A model generated the notes under the pieces. It saw nothing but the letters and a program-made list of their open reading frames with translations, had not been told where the DNA came from and searched no databases. From an uncultured bacterium (lineage in GTDB: Bacteria > Bacillota > Clostridia > Lachnospirales > Anaerotignaceae), in NCBI GenBank assembly GCA_905214825.1, contig CAJMNV010000109.1:1-6452 (forward strand): a DNA stretch of 6,452 bases, written 5' to 3'. The stretch's first letter is position 1. Each line of letters starts with the position of its first letter. This document shows, piece after piece, positions 1-5,963 of the stretch. A program made the position numbers and the translations under genes.

Positions 1-34
1 ACAACAAAATGACATGATTTTTTTATAGATAGAC

Positions 35-63
35 TTGTATACAAACAAAAATTTGATTATAAT
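35..63 (+). promoter_or_regulatory. Candidate sigma-A promoter of pta-ackA
   Basis: A perfect -10 box TATAAT lies at 58-63. A weak -35 box TTGTAT (3 of 6 consensus bases) lies at 35-40, with the ideal 17-bp spacer between them. Transcription would start near position 70 and give a leader of about 100 nt before the pta start. The -35 box is half of a perfect 10-bp palindrome, TTGTATACAA at 35-44, which is a possible operator. The call rests on the exact -10 box and the spacing; the -35 match is poor. Confidence 0.5.
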
Positions 64-73
64 AAATATGCTG

Positions 74-138
74 TTCGCTTGCAAAAAGCGAATTTGGAAA
101 CAGTATATACAACATCGAATTGATTTTTCGGTGAAAAA
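74..138 (+). promoter_or_regulatory. pta leader with two small hairpins
   Basis: Two perfect short inverted repeats lie in the predicted pta 5' leader. The first is TTCGCTT (74-80) with AAGCGAA (86-92) around a 5-nt loop. The second is TTTTTC (124-129) with GAAAAA (133-138) around a 3-nt loop. The first would sit within about 5 nt of the predicted transcript 5' end, where a hairpin can protect mRNA from decay. No known riboswitch class is recognisable, and there is no terminator-like U-tract after either stem. Confidence 0.4.
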
Positions 139-155
139 CAAAAAATTATATGTAT

Positions 156-161
156 GGGAGG
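156..161 (+). promoter_or_regulatory. Ribosome binding site fixing the pta GTG start
   Basis: GGGAGG at 156-161 is 8 nt upstream of GTG at 170-172. This is the only good Shine-Dalgarno sequence near the 5' end of the open frame, which itself extends upstream to an ATG at 35. The site decides the choice of a GTG start. Confidence 0.85.
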
Positions 162-169
162 TTTTTACA

Positions 170-1177
170 GTGGACTTTTTATCTCAAGTAAAAGCAAAAG
201 CAAAAGCAGACAAAAAGGTTATTGTACTACCAGAATCTTTTGAAAAAAGAAATCTGGAAGCAGCGGCAGAATGCCTGAAAGACGATTTGGCAGATATTAT
301 TTTAATTGGTAATAAAGAAAAAATTATGGAAGCAGCAGGCAGCTTTGATGTGTCCAAAGCAATTTTTGTAGACCCTGAAAGCTACGAAAGAATGGACGAA
401 GTGGTTGCTGGTTTGGCGGAAGCAAGAAAAAGCAAAGGCATGACTGTGGAAGAAGCAAGAAAACTGCTTTTGGACGACCCTATGTTTATGGGTGTTATGT
501 TGGTAAAAATGGATATTGCAGATGGTATGGTTTCTGGTGCAATTCATTCTACAGCAGATACATTACGTCCTGCACTGCAAATTTTGAAAACAGCACCTGG
601 TACAGAATTGGTTTCCTCTTTCTTTATCATGGTGACAAATACACCACAATATGGTGATGATGGTATTTTGTTGTTTGCAGACTGTGCATTGAACCAAAAC
701 CCTACTTCACAAGAATTGGCTTGCATTGCTGGTGACTCTGCAAAATCTTATGAAGCATTTATTGGAAAAGAAGCAAGAGTGGCAATGTTGAGCCATTCCA
801 CAATGGGTTCTGCAAAACATGCAGACGTTACAAAAGTGGTGGATGCTGTCAATATTGCAAAAGAAAAATATCCCAACATCAAATTGGATGGTGAAATTCA
901 GTTGGACGCTGCTATCGTAAAAGAAGTTGGCGAACTGAAAGCACCACAAAGCACAGTTGCTGGGAAAGCAAATGTATTGGTATTTCCTGATATTGATGCT
1001 GGTAACATTGGTTACAAACTGGTACAAAGATTTGGTCAGGCAGAAGCATTTGGCCCTGTATTGCAAGGGATTGCAAAACCTGTCAATGATTTGTCCAGAG
1101 GTTGCTCTGCAAACGATATTGTAGCAGTTGTGGCATTGACATCTGTACAAGCACAAGTAATGGCAAAAAACAAATAA
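170..1177 (+). CDS. pta: Phosphate acetyltransferase (phosphotransacetylase)
   Basis: This cytoplasmic enzyme interconverts acetyl-CoA plus phosphate with acetyl phosphate plus CoA, the first step of acetate formation with ATP gain. The product is 335 residues, the usual length for the short single-domain clostridial form without the N-terminal DRTGG/AAA-like regions of the E. coli enzyme. Visible family motifs include SGAIHSTADTLRPALQ, LSHSTMGSAKH and PVNDLSRGCSANDI. Counting from the GTG, R133, S309, R310 and D316 fall at the same numbers as active-site residues described for the Methanosarcina thermophila enzyme. I chose GTG at 170 because GGGAGG lies 8 nt upstream and homology begins there. 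The 45 upstream in-frame codons, from an ATG at 35, lack a binding site, look like translated leader and overlap the predicted promoter. ackA follows after 24 bp with no terminator, so the two are co-transcribed. Confidence 0.97.
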   Translation: MDFLSQVKAKAKADKKVIVLPESFEKRNLEAAAECLKDDLADIILIGNKEKIMEAAGSFDVSKAIFVDPESYERMDEVVAGLAEARKSKGMTVEEARKLLLDDPMFMGVMLVKMDIADGMVSGAIHSTADTLRPALQILKTAPGTELVSSFFIMVTNTPQYGDDGILLFADCALNQNPTSQELACIAGDSAKSYEAFIGKEARVAMLSHSTMGSAKHADVTKVVDAVNIAKEKYPNIKLDGEIQLDAAIVKEVGELKAPQSTVAGKANVLVFPDIDAGNIGYKLVQRFGQAEAFGPVLQGIAKPVNDLSRGCSANDIVAVVALTSVQAQVMAKNK

Positions 1178-1201
1178 TATAAAATACAAGGAGAGAAAAC
1201 A

Positions 1202-2398
1202 ATGAAAATTCTGGTATTAAACTGTGGTAGTTCTTCTTTGAAATATCAGTTGATTGATATGGATACAGAAGCAGTAATGGCAAAAGGTCTTTGCGAAAGA
1301 ATTGGTATTGAAGGTTCTAGATTGAAACATCAACCTGCTGGCAAAGATGATGTGATTTTTAACGATTATATGCAAGACCACAGCGTGGCTGTAAAAATGG
1401 TATTGGACGCATTGACAGATGCAAATCATGGTGTTGTAAAATCTATGAAAGAAATCAATGCAGTGGGTCATCGTGTGGTACATGGTGGTGAATATTTCGC
1501 AAGCTCTGTTATCATTGATGATGCAGTAAAAGAAGCATTGCAAAAATGTTGCGAATTGGCACCTTTGCACAACCCTGCAAACTTGATTGGTATTGAAGCA
1601 TGCGAAAAAATCATGCCTGGCGTACCACAGGTAGGTGTATTTGATACAGCATTCCACCAGACAATGCCTGAAAGAGCATATCTGTATGCAATCCCTTACG
1701 AATACTATGAAAAATACAAAATCAGAAGATATGGCTTCCATGGTACAAGCCACAGATTTGTATCCGAAGAAGCAGCAAAAATGATGGATAGACCTTATGA
1801 CCAGACAAAAACAATTACTTGCCACTTGGGTAACGGCGGTTCCATTTGTGCAGTAAGAAATGGTAAATCCATTGATACCACAATGGGCTTCACACCTTTG
1901 GAAGGTTTGGTAATGGGTACAAGAGCTGGTGACGTGGATGCTGCGGTTATCACATTCTTAATGGAAAAAGAAAACTTGACACCTCAGGAAATGGATAATA
2001 TTTTGAACAAAAAATCTGGCGTATTGGGTATTTCCGGTGTTTCCAGCGATTTCAGAGATGTAGAAGAAGCAAGCGAACATGGTAACGAAAGAGCAGGTAT
2101 GGCACTGGATGTATTTGCTTACAAAGTAGCAAAAAGAATTGGTGCTTATGCAGCGGCAATGAACGGCGTAGATTGTATTGTATTTACTGCTGGTTTGGGC
2201 GAAAACTCTGCTTCCACAAGAAGATTGATTTGTGATTACTTGGGTTACTTGGGTGTTCACATTGATTCTTACAACAATTCTTTAAGAGGAAAAGCGATTG
2301 ATATTTCTACTCCTGATTCCAGAGTAAGAGTTTTTGTAATTCCTACAAACGAAGAATTGGTAATTGCAAGAGATACAAAGGAATTGCTTGACAAATAA
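1202..2398 (+). CDS. ackA: Acetate kinase
   Basis: This enzyme transfers phosphate from acetyl phosphate to ADP, yielding acetate and ATP, and completes the Pta-AckA pathway in the cytoplasm. The product is 398 residues, full length for the family (ASKHA fold). Residues known to be important in the Methanosarcina thermophila enzyme are all present at the same numbers: N7 in the LNCGSSS signature, R91 in GHRVVHGG, H123, D148, H180 in GFHGTSH, N211 in HLGNGG, R241 in MGTRAGD and E384 in PTNEE. The ATG at 1202 has AAGGAG 8 nt upstream. Codon use is strongly biased (AGA, GAA, GGT, TTG), consistent with high expression. The last codons and the stop also carry the -35 box of a consensus promoter for the next operon. 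No terminator is visible after the gene, so read-through into yceD is likely. Confidence 0.98.
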   Translation: MKILVLNCGSSSLKYQLIDMDTEAVMAKGLCERIGIEGSRLKHQPAGKDDVIFNDYMQDHSVAVKMVLDALTDANHGVVKSMKEINAVGHRVVHGGEYFASSVIIDDAVKEALQKCCELAPLHNPANLIGIEACEKIMPGVPQVGVFDTAFHQTMPERAYLYAIPYEYYEKYKIRRYGFHGTSHRFVSEEAAKMMDRPYDQTKTITCHLGNGGSICAVRNGKSIDTTMGFTPLEGLVMGTRAGDVDAAVITFLMEKENLTPQEMDNILNKKSGVLGISGVSSDFRDVEEASEHGNERAGMALDVFAYKVAKRIGAYAAAMNGVDCIVFTAGLGENSASTRRLICDYLGYLGVHIDSYNNSLRGKAIDISTPDSRVRVFVIPTNEELVIARDTKELLDK

Positions 2399-2416
2399 TC
2401 ATGCTTTCAGTATAAT
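2388..2416 (+). promoter_or_regulatory. Fully consensus sigma-A promoter for yceD-rpmF
   Basis: TTGACA at 2388-2393 and TATAAT at 2411-2416 match the sigma-A/sigma-70 consensus at all 12 positions with a 17-bp spacer. The -35 box lies inside the last ackA codons and the spacer covers the ackA stop codon. Transcription would begin near 2423, leaving a leader of about 20 nt before the yceD ATG at 2446. Such a promoter should be strong and constitutive, which fits a ribosomal protein operon. Confidence 0.85.
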
Positions 2417-2445
2417 GTTTTAGGTACGACTACGGGGTGATTTGA

Positions 2446-2952
2446 ATGATATTGGAAATGGCTCAGTTATATGGTAAAAATGGTGCTTCTATGGCGGTGC
2501 ATATCATAGAGTATATGGAAGATACTTCACCATATCCCGATGTTGTGGGTTTTATAGAGCCTGTAAAAATAGAAGGAACTCTCACAAACGAAAACGAAAT
2601 TTTCGTTTTGGAGGCAAAGGGCGAAACAAAGGTCAGCCTTCCGTGTGACCGTTGTCTGACGCCGGTCGAAACAGAGATTTACTTCAATATTGAGGAGCGT
2701 TTTTCCCATACAGGCAGAGAGAATGAAGAGACAGAAACTTTTTCGGGAGACCAAATCGGTCTTGCGGACTATGTCAAAAGAGCTATCCTAGAAGCACTGC
2801 CTATGAAGACAGTTTGTAGGGAGGACTGCAAAGGACTCTGTCCTGTCTGCGGCAAGGATTTGAATCAGGGTAATTGTGATTGTGACACAACCGAATTTAA
2901 TCCGATGTTTGAAAGTTTAAGGGCTCTTTTCAATGTTGATGAGGAGGTGTAG
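2446..2952 (+). CDS. yceD: YceD family protein (DUF177), ribosome-linked
   Basis: The product is a 168-residue cytoplasmic protein of the DUF177/YceD family, which is almost always encoded directly before rpmF. In bacteria and plastids the family has been linked to 23S rRNA accumulation; its biochemical role is not firmly established. The visible signature is CDRC (C67, C70), followed by a C-terminal cluster with C124, C128, C132, C135, C144 and C146 in a CxxxCxGLCPxCG...CDC pattern. This suggests a zinc-binding knuckle, as in many Firmicute members. The ATG at 2446 has GGGGTGA 5 nt upstream; an ATG four codons later is a less well placed alternative. Its stop is 2 bp before the rpmF start, and the rpmF ribosome binding site lies inside its last codons, so the two are tightly coupled. 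Codon choice is less biased than in pta and ackA. Confidence 0.93.
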   Translation: MILEMAQLYGKNGASMAVHIIEYMEDTSPYPDVVGFIEPVKIEGTLTNENEIFVLEAKGETKVSLPCDRCLTPVETEIYFNIEERFSHTGRENEETETFSGDQIGLADYVKRAILEALPMKTVCREDCKGLCPVCGKDLNQGNCDCDTTEFNPMFESLRALFNVDEEV

Positions 2953-2954
2953 AA

Positions 2955-3134
2955 ATGGCTGTACCTAAGGGTCGAGTATCAAAATCCAAAAGAGATAAAA
3001 GAAAAGCACAAAGCTGGAAAATTGCGACACCTAGTCTGGTAAAATGCAGCAAATGCGGTGAATTGATGGTACCTCACCAAGTTTGCAAGGACTGTGGTGC
3101 TTATAACAAAAAAACGCTTATCAAAGTTGACTAA
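2955..3134 (+). CDS. rpmF: 50S ribosomal protein bL32
   Basis: The product is a 59-residue basic protein beginning MAVPKGRVSKSKRDKR, the classic bL32 start, and is a structural component of the large ribosomal subunit. A complete C4 zinc ribbon is present: CSKC (C31, C34) and CKDC (C44, C47). It is therefore the zinc-dependent (C+) form rather than a cysteine-free paralogue. The length is normal for the family. The start follows GAGGAGGTG at 2941-2949, which overlaps the end of yceD, with 2 bp between the genes. It is the last gene of the yceD-rpmF operon; a weak hairpin with a T-run follows. In many Clostridia plsX (or fapR-plsX) comes next, but here convergent genes intervene. Confidence 0.97.
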   Translation: MAVPKGRVSKSKRDKRKAQSWKIATPSLVKCSKCGELMVPHQVCKDCGAYNKKTLIKVD

Positions 3135-3144
3135 TATGGGAAAT

Positions 3145-3177
3145 AAAAAAGACAACAAGGTGTAGCTGACTTTTTTT
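3145..3177. terminator. Probable bidirectional terminator between convergent genes
   Basis: AAAAAAG at 3145-3151 pairs with CTTTTTT at 3170-3176, and the inner arms pair imperfectly around a loop near GGTG. On the plus strand this gives an A-tract, weak stem and 7-nt T-run after rpmF. On the minus strand, G-U wobbles replace A-C mismatches and make a better stem for the HEAT-like gene, whose stop codon overlaps the T-run. The stem is weak and mismatched, so this is only a moderate call. Confidence 0.5.
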
Positions 3178-3568
3178 ATGATAAATATTTATATTTTTGT
3201 ATGGCTTTTTCTGCCATATGCCAGCCTAAAAATAGATTGATGTCTTGCAAAGCGTCTATGATACGCCAACGATATGTTTCATTTTGCCGCAATTCCTGCA
3301 ATAGATATGGTTTGACGATATGTTTGTCAAGTTTGCCATGATTGCGTGCAATGTAAGAAAGTCCTAATACAGCGTTGGCTCGTACTGCTGTATTGTGATG
3401 GACAAACAATCGAATACAAATATTTTGTGCTAGTTTCCAATCGTCCCAATAAAAACCGACAGAAAGTGGAAGTAATGCACAATTTTCAATATCATCACAT
3501 TGATTACAAATTTCTATGGCTTGTTGCAAAGAATATGTAGGCAAAGCGGCATAGATACGTTTTTCCAT
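3176..3568 (-). CDS. Small HEAT-like repeat protein, function unknown
   Basis: The product is a 130-residue protein with no signal peptide or membrane segment. The middle looks like paired HEAT-type helices: a helix around DDWKLAQNICIRLFVHH (residues 42-58), then AVRANAVLGLSYIARNHGKLD (61-81), then an amphipathic stretch ending in IIDALQDINLF (103-113). From memory, the pattern of an LG-x-IAR-x-HG-x-LD helix followed by a DALxDI helix resembles a family of small single-domain HEAT-like bacterial proteins. Some of these sit near polymorphic toxin loci as possible immunity proteins; that link is weak here because no toxin gene is visible. The ATG shares its first base with the AIM24 stop codon (TAATG). 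No Shine-Dalgarno sequence is visible upstream, so translation probably depends on coupling to the AIM24 gene. The reading frame is intact and terminates near the rpmF terminator. Confidence 0.75.
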   Translation of the reverse strand: MEKRIYAALPTYSLQQAIEICNQCDDIENCALLPLSVGFYWDDWKLAQNICIRLFVHHNTAVRANAVLGLSYIARNHGKLDKHIVKPYLLQELRQNETYRWRIIDALQDINLFLGWHMAEKAIQKYKYLS

Positions 3569-4329
3569 TAGCCAGCCACAGGAGCCAACAACACCCTGCC
3601 AGTACCACGATAAACATTGACCAAACCTTCACCAGATGCCGCAGAGCCAATGAGTGTTTTGCCAGAGCGTTCTACGGTAAATTCCAGACTACCACTCCAT
3701 GCGATTGCCATATTGCCATCTACTTTCAAAATATCGTTTTGCAATGTGATTTCAATTAATTCCTCACGAGGGCAAGGGCTTTCTAAACAAACAACACCAT
3801 TGCCTATAATACCCAGATTGAACAAACCTTCTCCACCTGCTACGGCTGATGATACATTGGAACGCATCACAGCTTTTTGTTGTAATGAGGCTTCACAAGC
3901 CAAAAACAAACCATCATCTAATACAACGGAGCCATTCCAATTTGCCAAATCTTCTAGTAAAATATATTTATAAGTGGGTTCCAATACCATTACGCCATCA
4001 CCAGTATATTCTGGTTTGATTGCAGATTCACCAGTGACTTTGCCACGAAGTGCTTTACCAAACAAATCGCCAACGCCTTTGATGCCAGTGGTTGCATTGA
4101 CATTGCCAACTGTCCATTGCATGGCACCTGCTTGCACAACAACATGAGATTTGCTTAAATCACAAATGACTTGACGTCTGCGTACATTCATTTTGCTTGC
4201 AAAATATGCAGATGCTGCACTGTTTGGTGTGACACTTAAATCACGAATGTATTCGATTGTGGTAAAAGCCCCCAATGTTTCCAATACATTGATGTCATCA
4301 TTTTCTGTTAAATTTCTGATTTGGTACAT
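3568..4329 (-). CDS. AIM24 family protein (formerly DUF124)
   Basis: The product is a 253-residue protein rich in glycine and beta strand, with no obvious signal peptide or membrane helix. It matches the AIM24/DUF124 family, named after a yeast mitochondrial protein needed for normal inner-membrane organisation. The bacterial role is unknown. Family-like stretches are AGAMQWTVGNV (residues 68-78), GLFLACEAS (140-148), GEGLFNLGIIGNGVVCLES (166-184), VDGNMAIAW (203-211) and the C-terminal SGEGLVNVYRGTGRVLLAP (232-250). The double GEGL-type turns fit the duplicated beta-roll architecture. I chose the ATG at 4327-4329 because AAAGGAG lies 8 nt upstream of it. An in-frame start 18 codons further up is rejected because that extension is AT-rich promoter-region sequence. 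It is the first gene of a two-gene operon with the HEAT-like gene. Confidence 0.9.
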   Translation of the reverse strand: MYQIRNLTENDDINVLETLGAFTTIEYIRDLSVTPNSAASAYFASKMNVRRRQVICDLSKSHVVVQAGAMQWTVGNVNATTGIKGVGDLFGKALRGKVTGESAIKPEYTGDGVMVLEPTYKYILLEDLANWNGSVVLDDGLFLACEASLQQKAVMRSNVSSAVAGGEGLFNLGIIGNGVVCLESPCPREELIEITLQNDILKVDGNMAIAWSGSLEFTVERSGKTLIGSAASGEGLVNVYRGTGRVLLAPVAG

Positions 4330-4373
4330 AGAATTCACTCCTTTATTTGTGAAAAAATAGTATATCTTGTAAT

Positions 4374-4402
4374 ATAGTATCATAAATACAAATGTCTTTC
4401 AA
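4374..4402 (-). promoter_or_regulatory. Promoter of the AIM24-HEAT operon
   Basis: Read on the minus strand, TTGAAA (plus 4397-4402) and TACTAT (plus 4374-4379) are 17 bp apart. A TG one base before the -10 box makes it an extended -10 promoter. Transcription would start near 4367, about 38 nt before the AIM24 start. A second -10-like copy of the same heptamer (ATAGTAT on the plus strand) occurs 17 bp closer to the gene, at 4357-4363. Confidence 0.6.
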
Positions 4403-4422
4403 TAAAATAGGTGATAAGAAAT

Positions 4423-4905
4423 ATGAAAAAAGAATATGACAAAGAAACCAGAAAACAAATATTGCAAAAAAAGATTGCTTGGCAAGCAGTCAAAAACCAT
4501 TGGAAAATATTAGACGGCAATGGTTTGGTGGTACATCAAATATATGAACAAATACCAGAACTAGAAGTGATTTATCAAACATATTTGTCTATATGGCAAA
4601 CCATGATGCCCACAGAAAAAATACCAATATCTATAAAAGGGAAACAACAATATCAAGAAATCGCAAAAAAAATGCATTTGGAAATCGGAAGGCAATATTA
4701 TGTGAAATGGGACGGTTGGGTGTTGATAGAATTGACAAATGTGCAGACAGCGGTAGAGCAGCTTTGGAATGGTGGTGCGGGATTTTTGTTGTTAGATACA
4801 CAAACACATACCATCAAAGATGTGGATATAGATAGTGGTGATGAATATCATATCAGTATTTATATTTGGGATTTTGGGCAGATAGACGAACAAAAATATT
4901 TGTGA
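4423..4905 (+). CDS. Hypothetical protein, unrecognised, Trp-rich
   Basis: The product is 160 residues and I do not recognise it. The first 30 residues are a highly charged basic helix (KKEYDKETRKQ...KK). The middle has aromatic helices, and the C-terminal part looks like beta strands: YYVKWDGWVLIEL (92-104), GFLLLDTQTHTIKDVDI (120-136) and YHISIYIWDF (142-151). It contains seven tryptophans and no cysteine, with no signal peptide or membrane segment, so it is probably soluble and cytoplasmic. The ATG at 4423 has AGGTGA at 4409-4414, 8 nt upstream. A GTG at 4411 in the same frame is part of that binding site and is not used as the start. It diverges from the AIM24 operon and lies 65 bp before plsX with no terminator, so it may be co-transcribed with plsX. 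The intact frame and good binding site argue that it is real. Confidence 0.7.
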   Translation: MKKEYDKETRKQILQKKIAWQAVKNHWKILDGNGLVVHQIYEQIPELEVIYQTYLSIWQTMMPTEKIPISIKGKQQYQEIAKKMHLEIGRQYYVKWDGWVLIELTNVQTAVEQLWNGGAGFLLLDTQTHTIKDVDIDSGDEYHISIYIWDFGQIDEQKYL

Positions 4906-4928
4906 TAAAATAATACAAAGGGGATAGT
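4900..4928 (+). promoter_or_regulatory. Weak candidate promoter for plsX
   Basis: TTGTGA at 4900-4905 and GATAGT at 4923-4928 each match the consensus at 4 of 6 positions, with a 17-bp spacer. The -35 box overlaps the stop codon of the preceding hypothetical gene. The predicted transcript would start about 36 nt before plsX. No FapR-type operator is evident. In an AT-rich genome a 4+4 match can occur by chance. Confidence 0.3.
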
Positions 4929-4970
4929 CGAAAAAAATACTTGATATAGCAACAAGAAAGGAAGAAAAAA

Positions 4971-5963
4971 ATGGAAAAACAAGTGATTGTGGCATTTGAT
5001 GCAATGGGTGGTGACAATGCCCCATTTGAAAACGTGAAAGGTGCTGTGGAAGCGGTAAAAGAAAGCCCTGTGATTGTGAAATTGGTGGGAAAAGAAGATA
5101 TATTGCGTGCGGAATTGCAAAAATATGAATATCCAAAAAACAAAATTGAAATTGTGCCAGCTTCGGAGGTTATCACCACAGATGAAGTCCCAACGATGGC
5201 AATTCGTAAGAAAAAAGACTCCTCTATGGTAGTAGGTATGCAGTTGGTGAAAAATGGTGAAGCAGATGCTTTTGTTTCTGCTGGCAGTACAGGGGCATTG
5301 CTGACGGGTTCTTTGTTGATTGTGGGGAGATTAAAAGGCGTGGAACGTCCTGTGCTGGGGACTTGTTTGCCAACAAAAACAGGAAAAGCTGTGTTTTTGG
5401 TGGATAGTGGAGCAAATGTGGATTGTAAAGCGAAATATTTGGAGCAGTTTGGTAAAATGGGTTCTGTATATGTGGAAAATGTATTTGGTAGAAAAAATCC
5501 ATCTGTGGCATTGGTCAATATTGGGACGGAAAAAGAAAAAGGTAATGCTTTGACAAAAGAAGCATATGAACTTTTGGAACAAACAGATTTAAATTTTATT
5601 GGCAATATTGAACCGAGAAATATTCCTTTTGGTGATGCTGATGTTGTGGTGTGTGATGGTTTTGTGGGCAATACCATATTGAAATTGAGTGAAGGTTTGA
5701 GTAAAACGATGATTTCTGTTATCAAAAAGGAAATTACAAAAGGGGCATATAAATTTGCAGCAGCAATGCTAAAAAAACCATTTCAGAATGTCAAAATGTT
5801 TTTAGATGCCGACGAGGTGGGTGGAGCACCGTTTATTGGGTTGAAATCATTGGTGGTTAAGGCACATGGCAGTTCCAATGCAAGGGCATTTAAAAATGCC
5901 ATAAAACAATGTGTAGTGTTCAAAGAAAATGATATAATTGGAAAGATTCAAGATAAAATTTGA
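4971..5963 (+). CDS. plsX: Phosphate acyltransferase PlsX
   Basis: PlsX converts acyl-ACP and inorganic phosphate to acyl phosphate, the acyl donor for PlsY in phosphatidic acid synthesis. It is a soluble, peripherally membrane-associated enzyme. The product is 330 residues, normal for the family. Recognisable motifs run through the whole length: VAFDAMGGDNAP (residues 7-18), SAGSTGALLTGSLL, LVDSGANVDCKAKYLEQFG, ALVNIGTEKEKGN, GNIEPRNIPFGDADVVVCDGFVGNT and, near the C-terminus, GGAPFIGLKSLVVKAHGSSNARAF. The ATG at 4971 has AAAGGA 8 nt upstream. In many Firmicutes plsX lies with rpmF upstream and fabD/fabG/acpP downstream. Here unrelated genes separate it from rpmF, and a terminator separates it from acpP. 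Confidence 0.97.
   Translation: MEKQVIVAFDAMGGDNAPFENVKGAVEAVKESPVIVKLVGKEDILRAELQKYEYPKNKIEIVPASEVITTDEVPTMAIRKKKDSSMVVGMQLVKNGEADAFVSAGSTGALLTGSLLIVGRLKGVERPVLGTCLPTKTGKAVFLVDSGANVDCKAKYLEQFGKMGSVYVENVFGRKNPSVALVNIGTEKEKGNALTKEAYELLEQTDLNFIGNIEPRNIPFGDADVVVCDGFVGNTILKLSEGLSKTMISVIKKEITKGAYKFAAAMLKKPFQNVKMFLDADEVGGAPFIGLKSLVVKAHGSSNARAFKNAIKQCVVFKENDIIGKIQDKI

Noticed and set aside
35..169. N-terminal 45-residue extension of Pta from an ATG at 35
   Set aside because: It lacks a ribosome binding site, overlaps the predicted promoter and leader, has no resemblance to Pta, and a GTG with GGGAGG follows at 170.
707..1189. Long minus-strand open frames opposite pta and ackA
   Set aside because: They are Cys/Phe/His-rich translations of the complement of strongly codon-biased genes and have no start signals or family resemblance.
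4330..4383. 18-residue N-terminal extension of the AIM24 protein
   Set aside because: The sequence lies between the promoter and the ribosome binding site, which is 8 nt from the downstream ATG at 4329; homology begins there.
4971..4990. Acyl-ACP regulator FapR operator upstream of plsX
   Set aside because: The 65 bp before plsX contain no TTAGTAC-type palindrome, and no fapR gene is adjacent.
4853..5725. Minus-strand 290-codon frame opposite plsX
   Set aside because: It is a Ser/Thr/Pro/Phe-rich shadow of plsX, which has clear family motifs throughout and a proper ribosome binding site.
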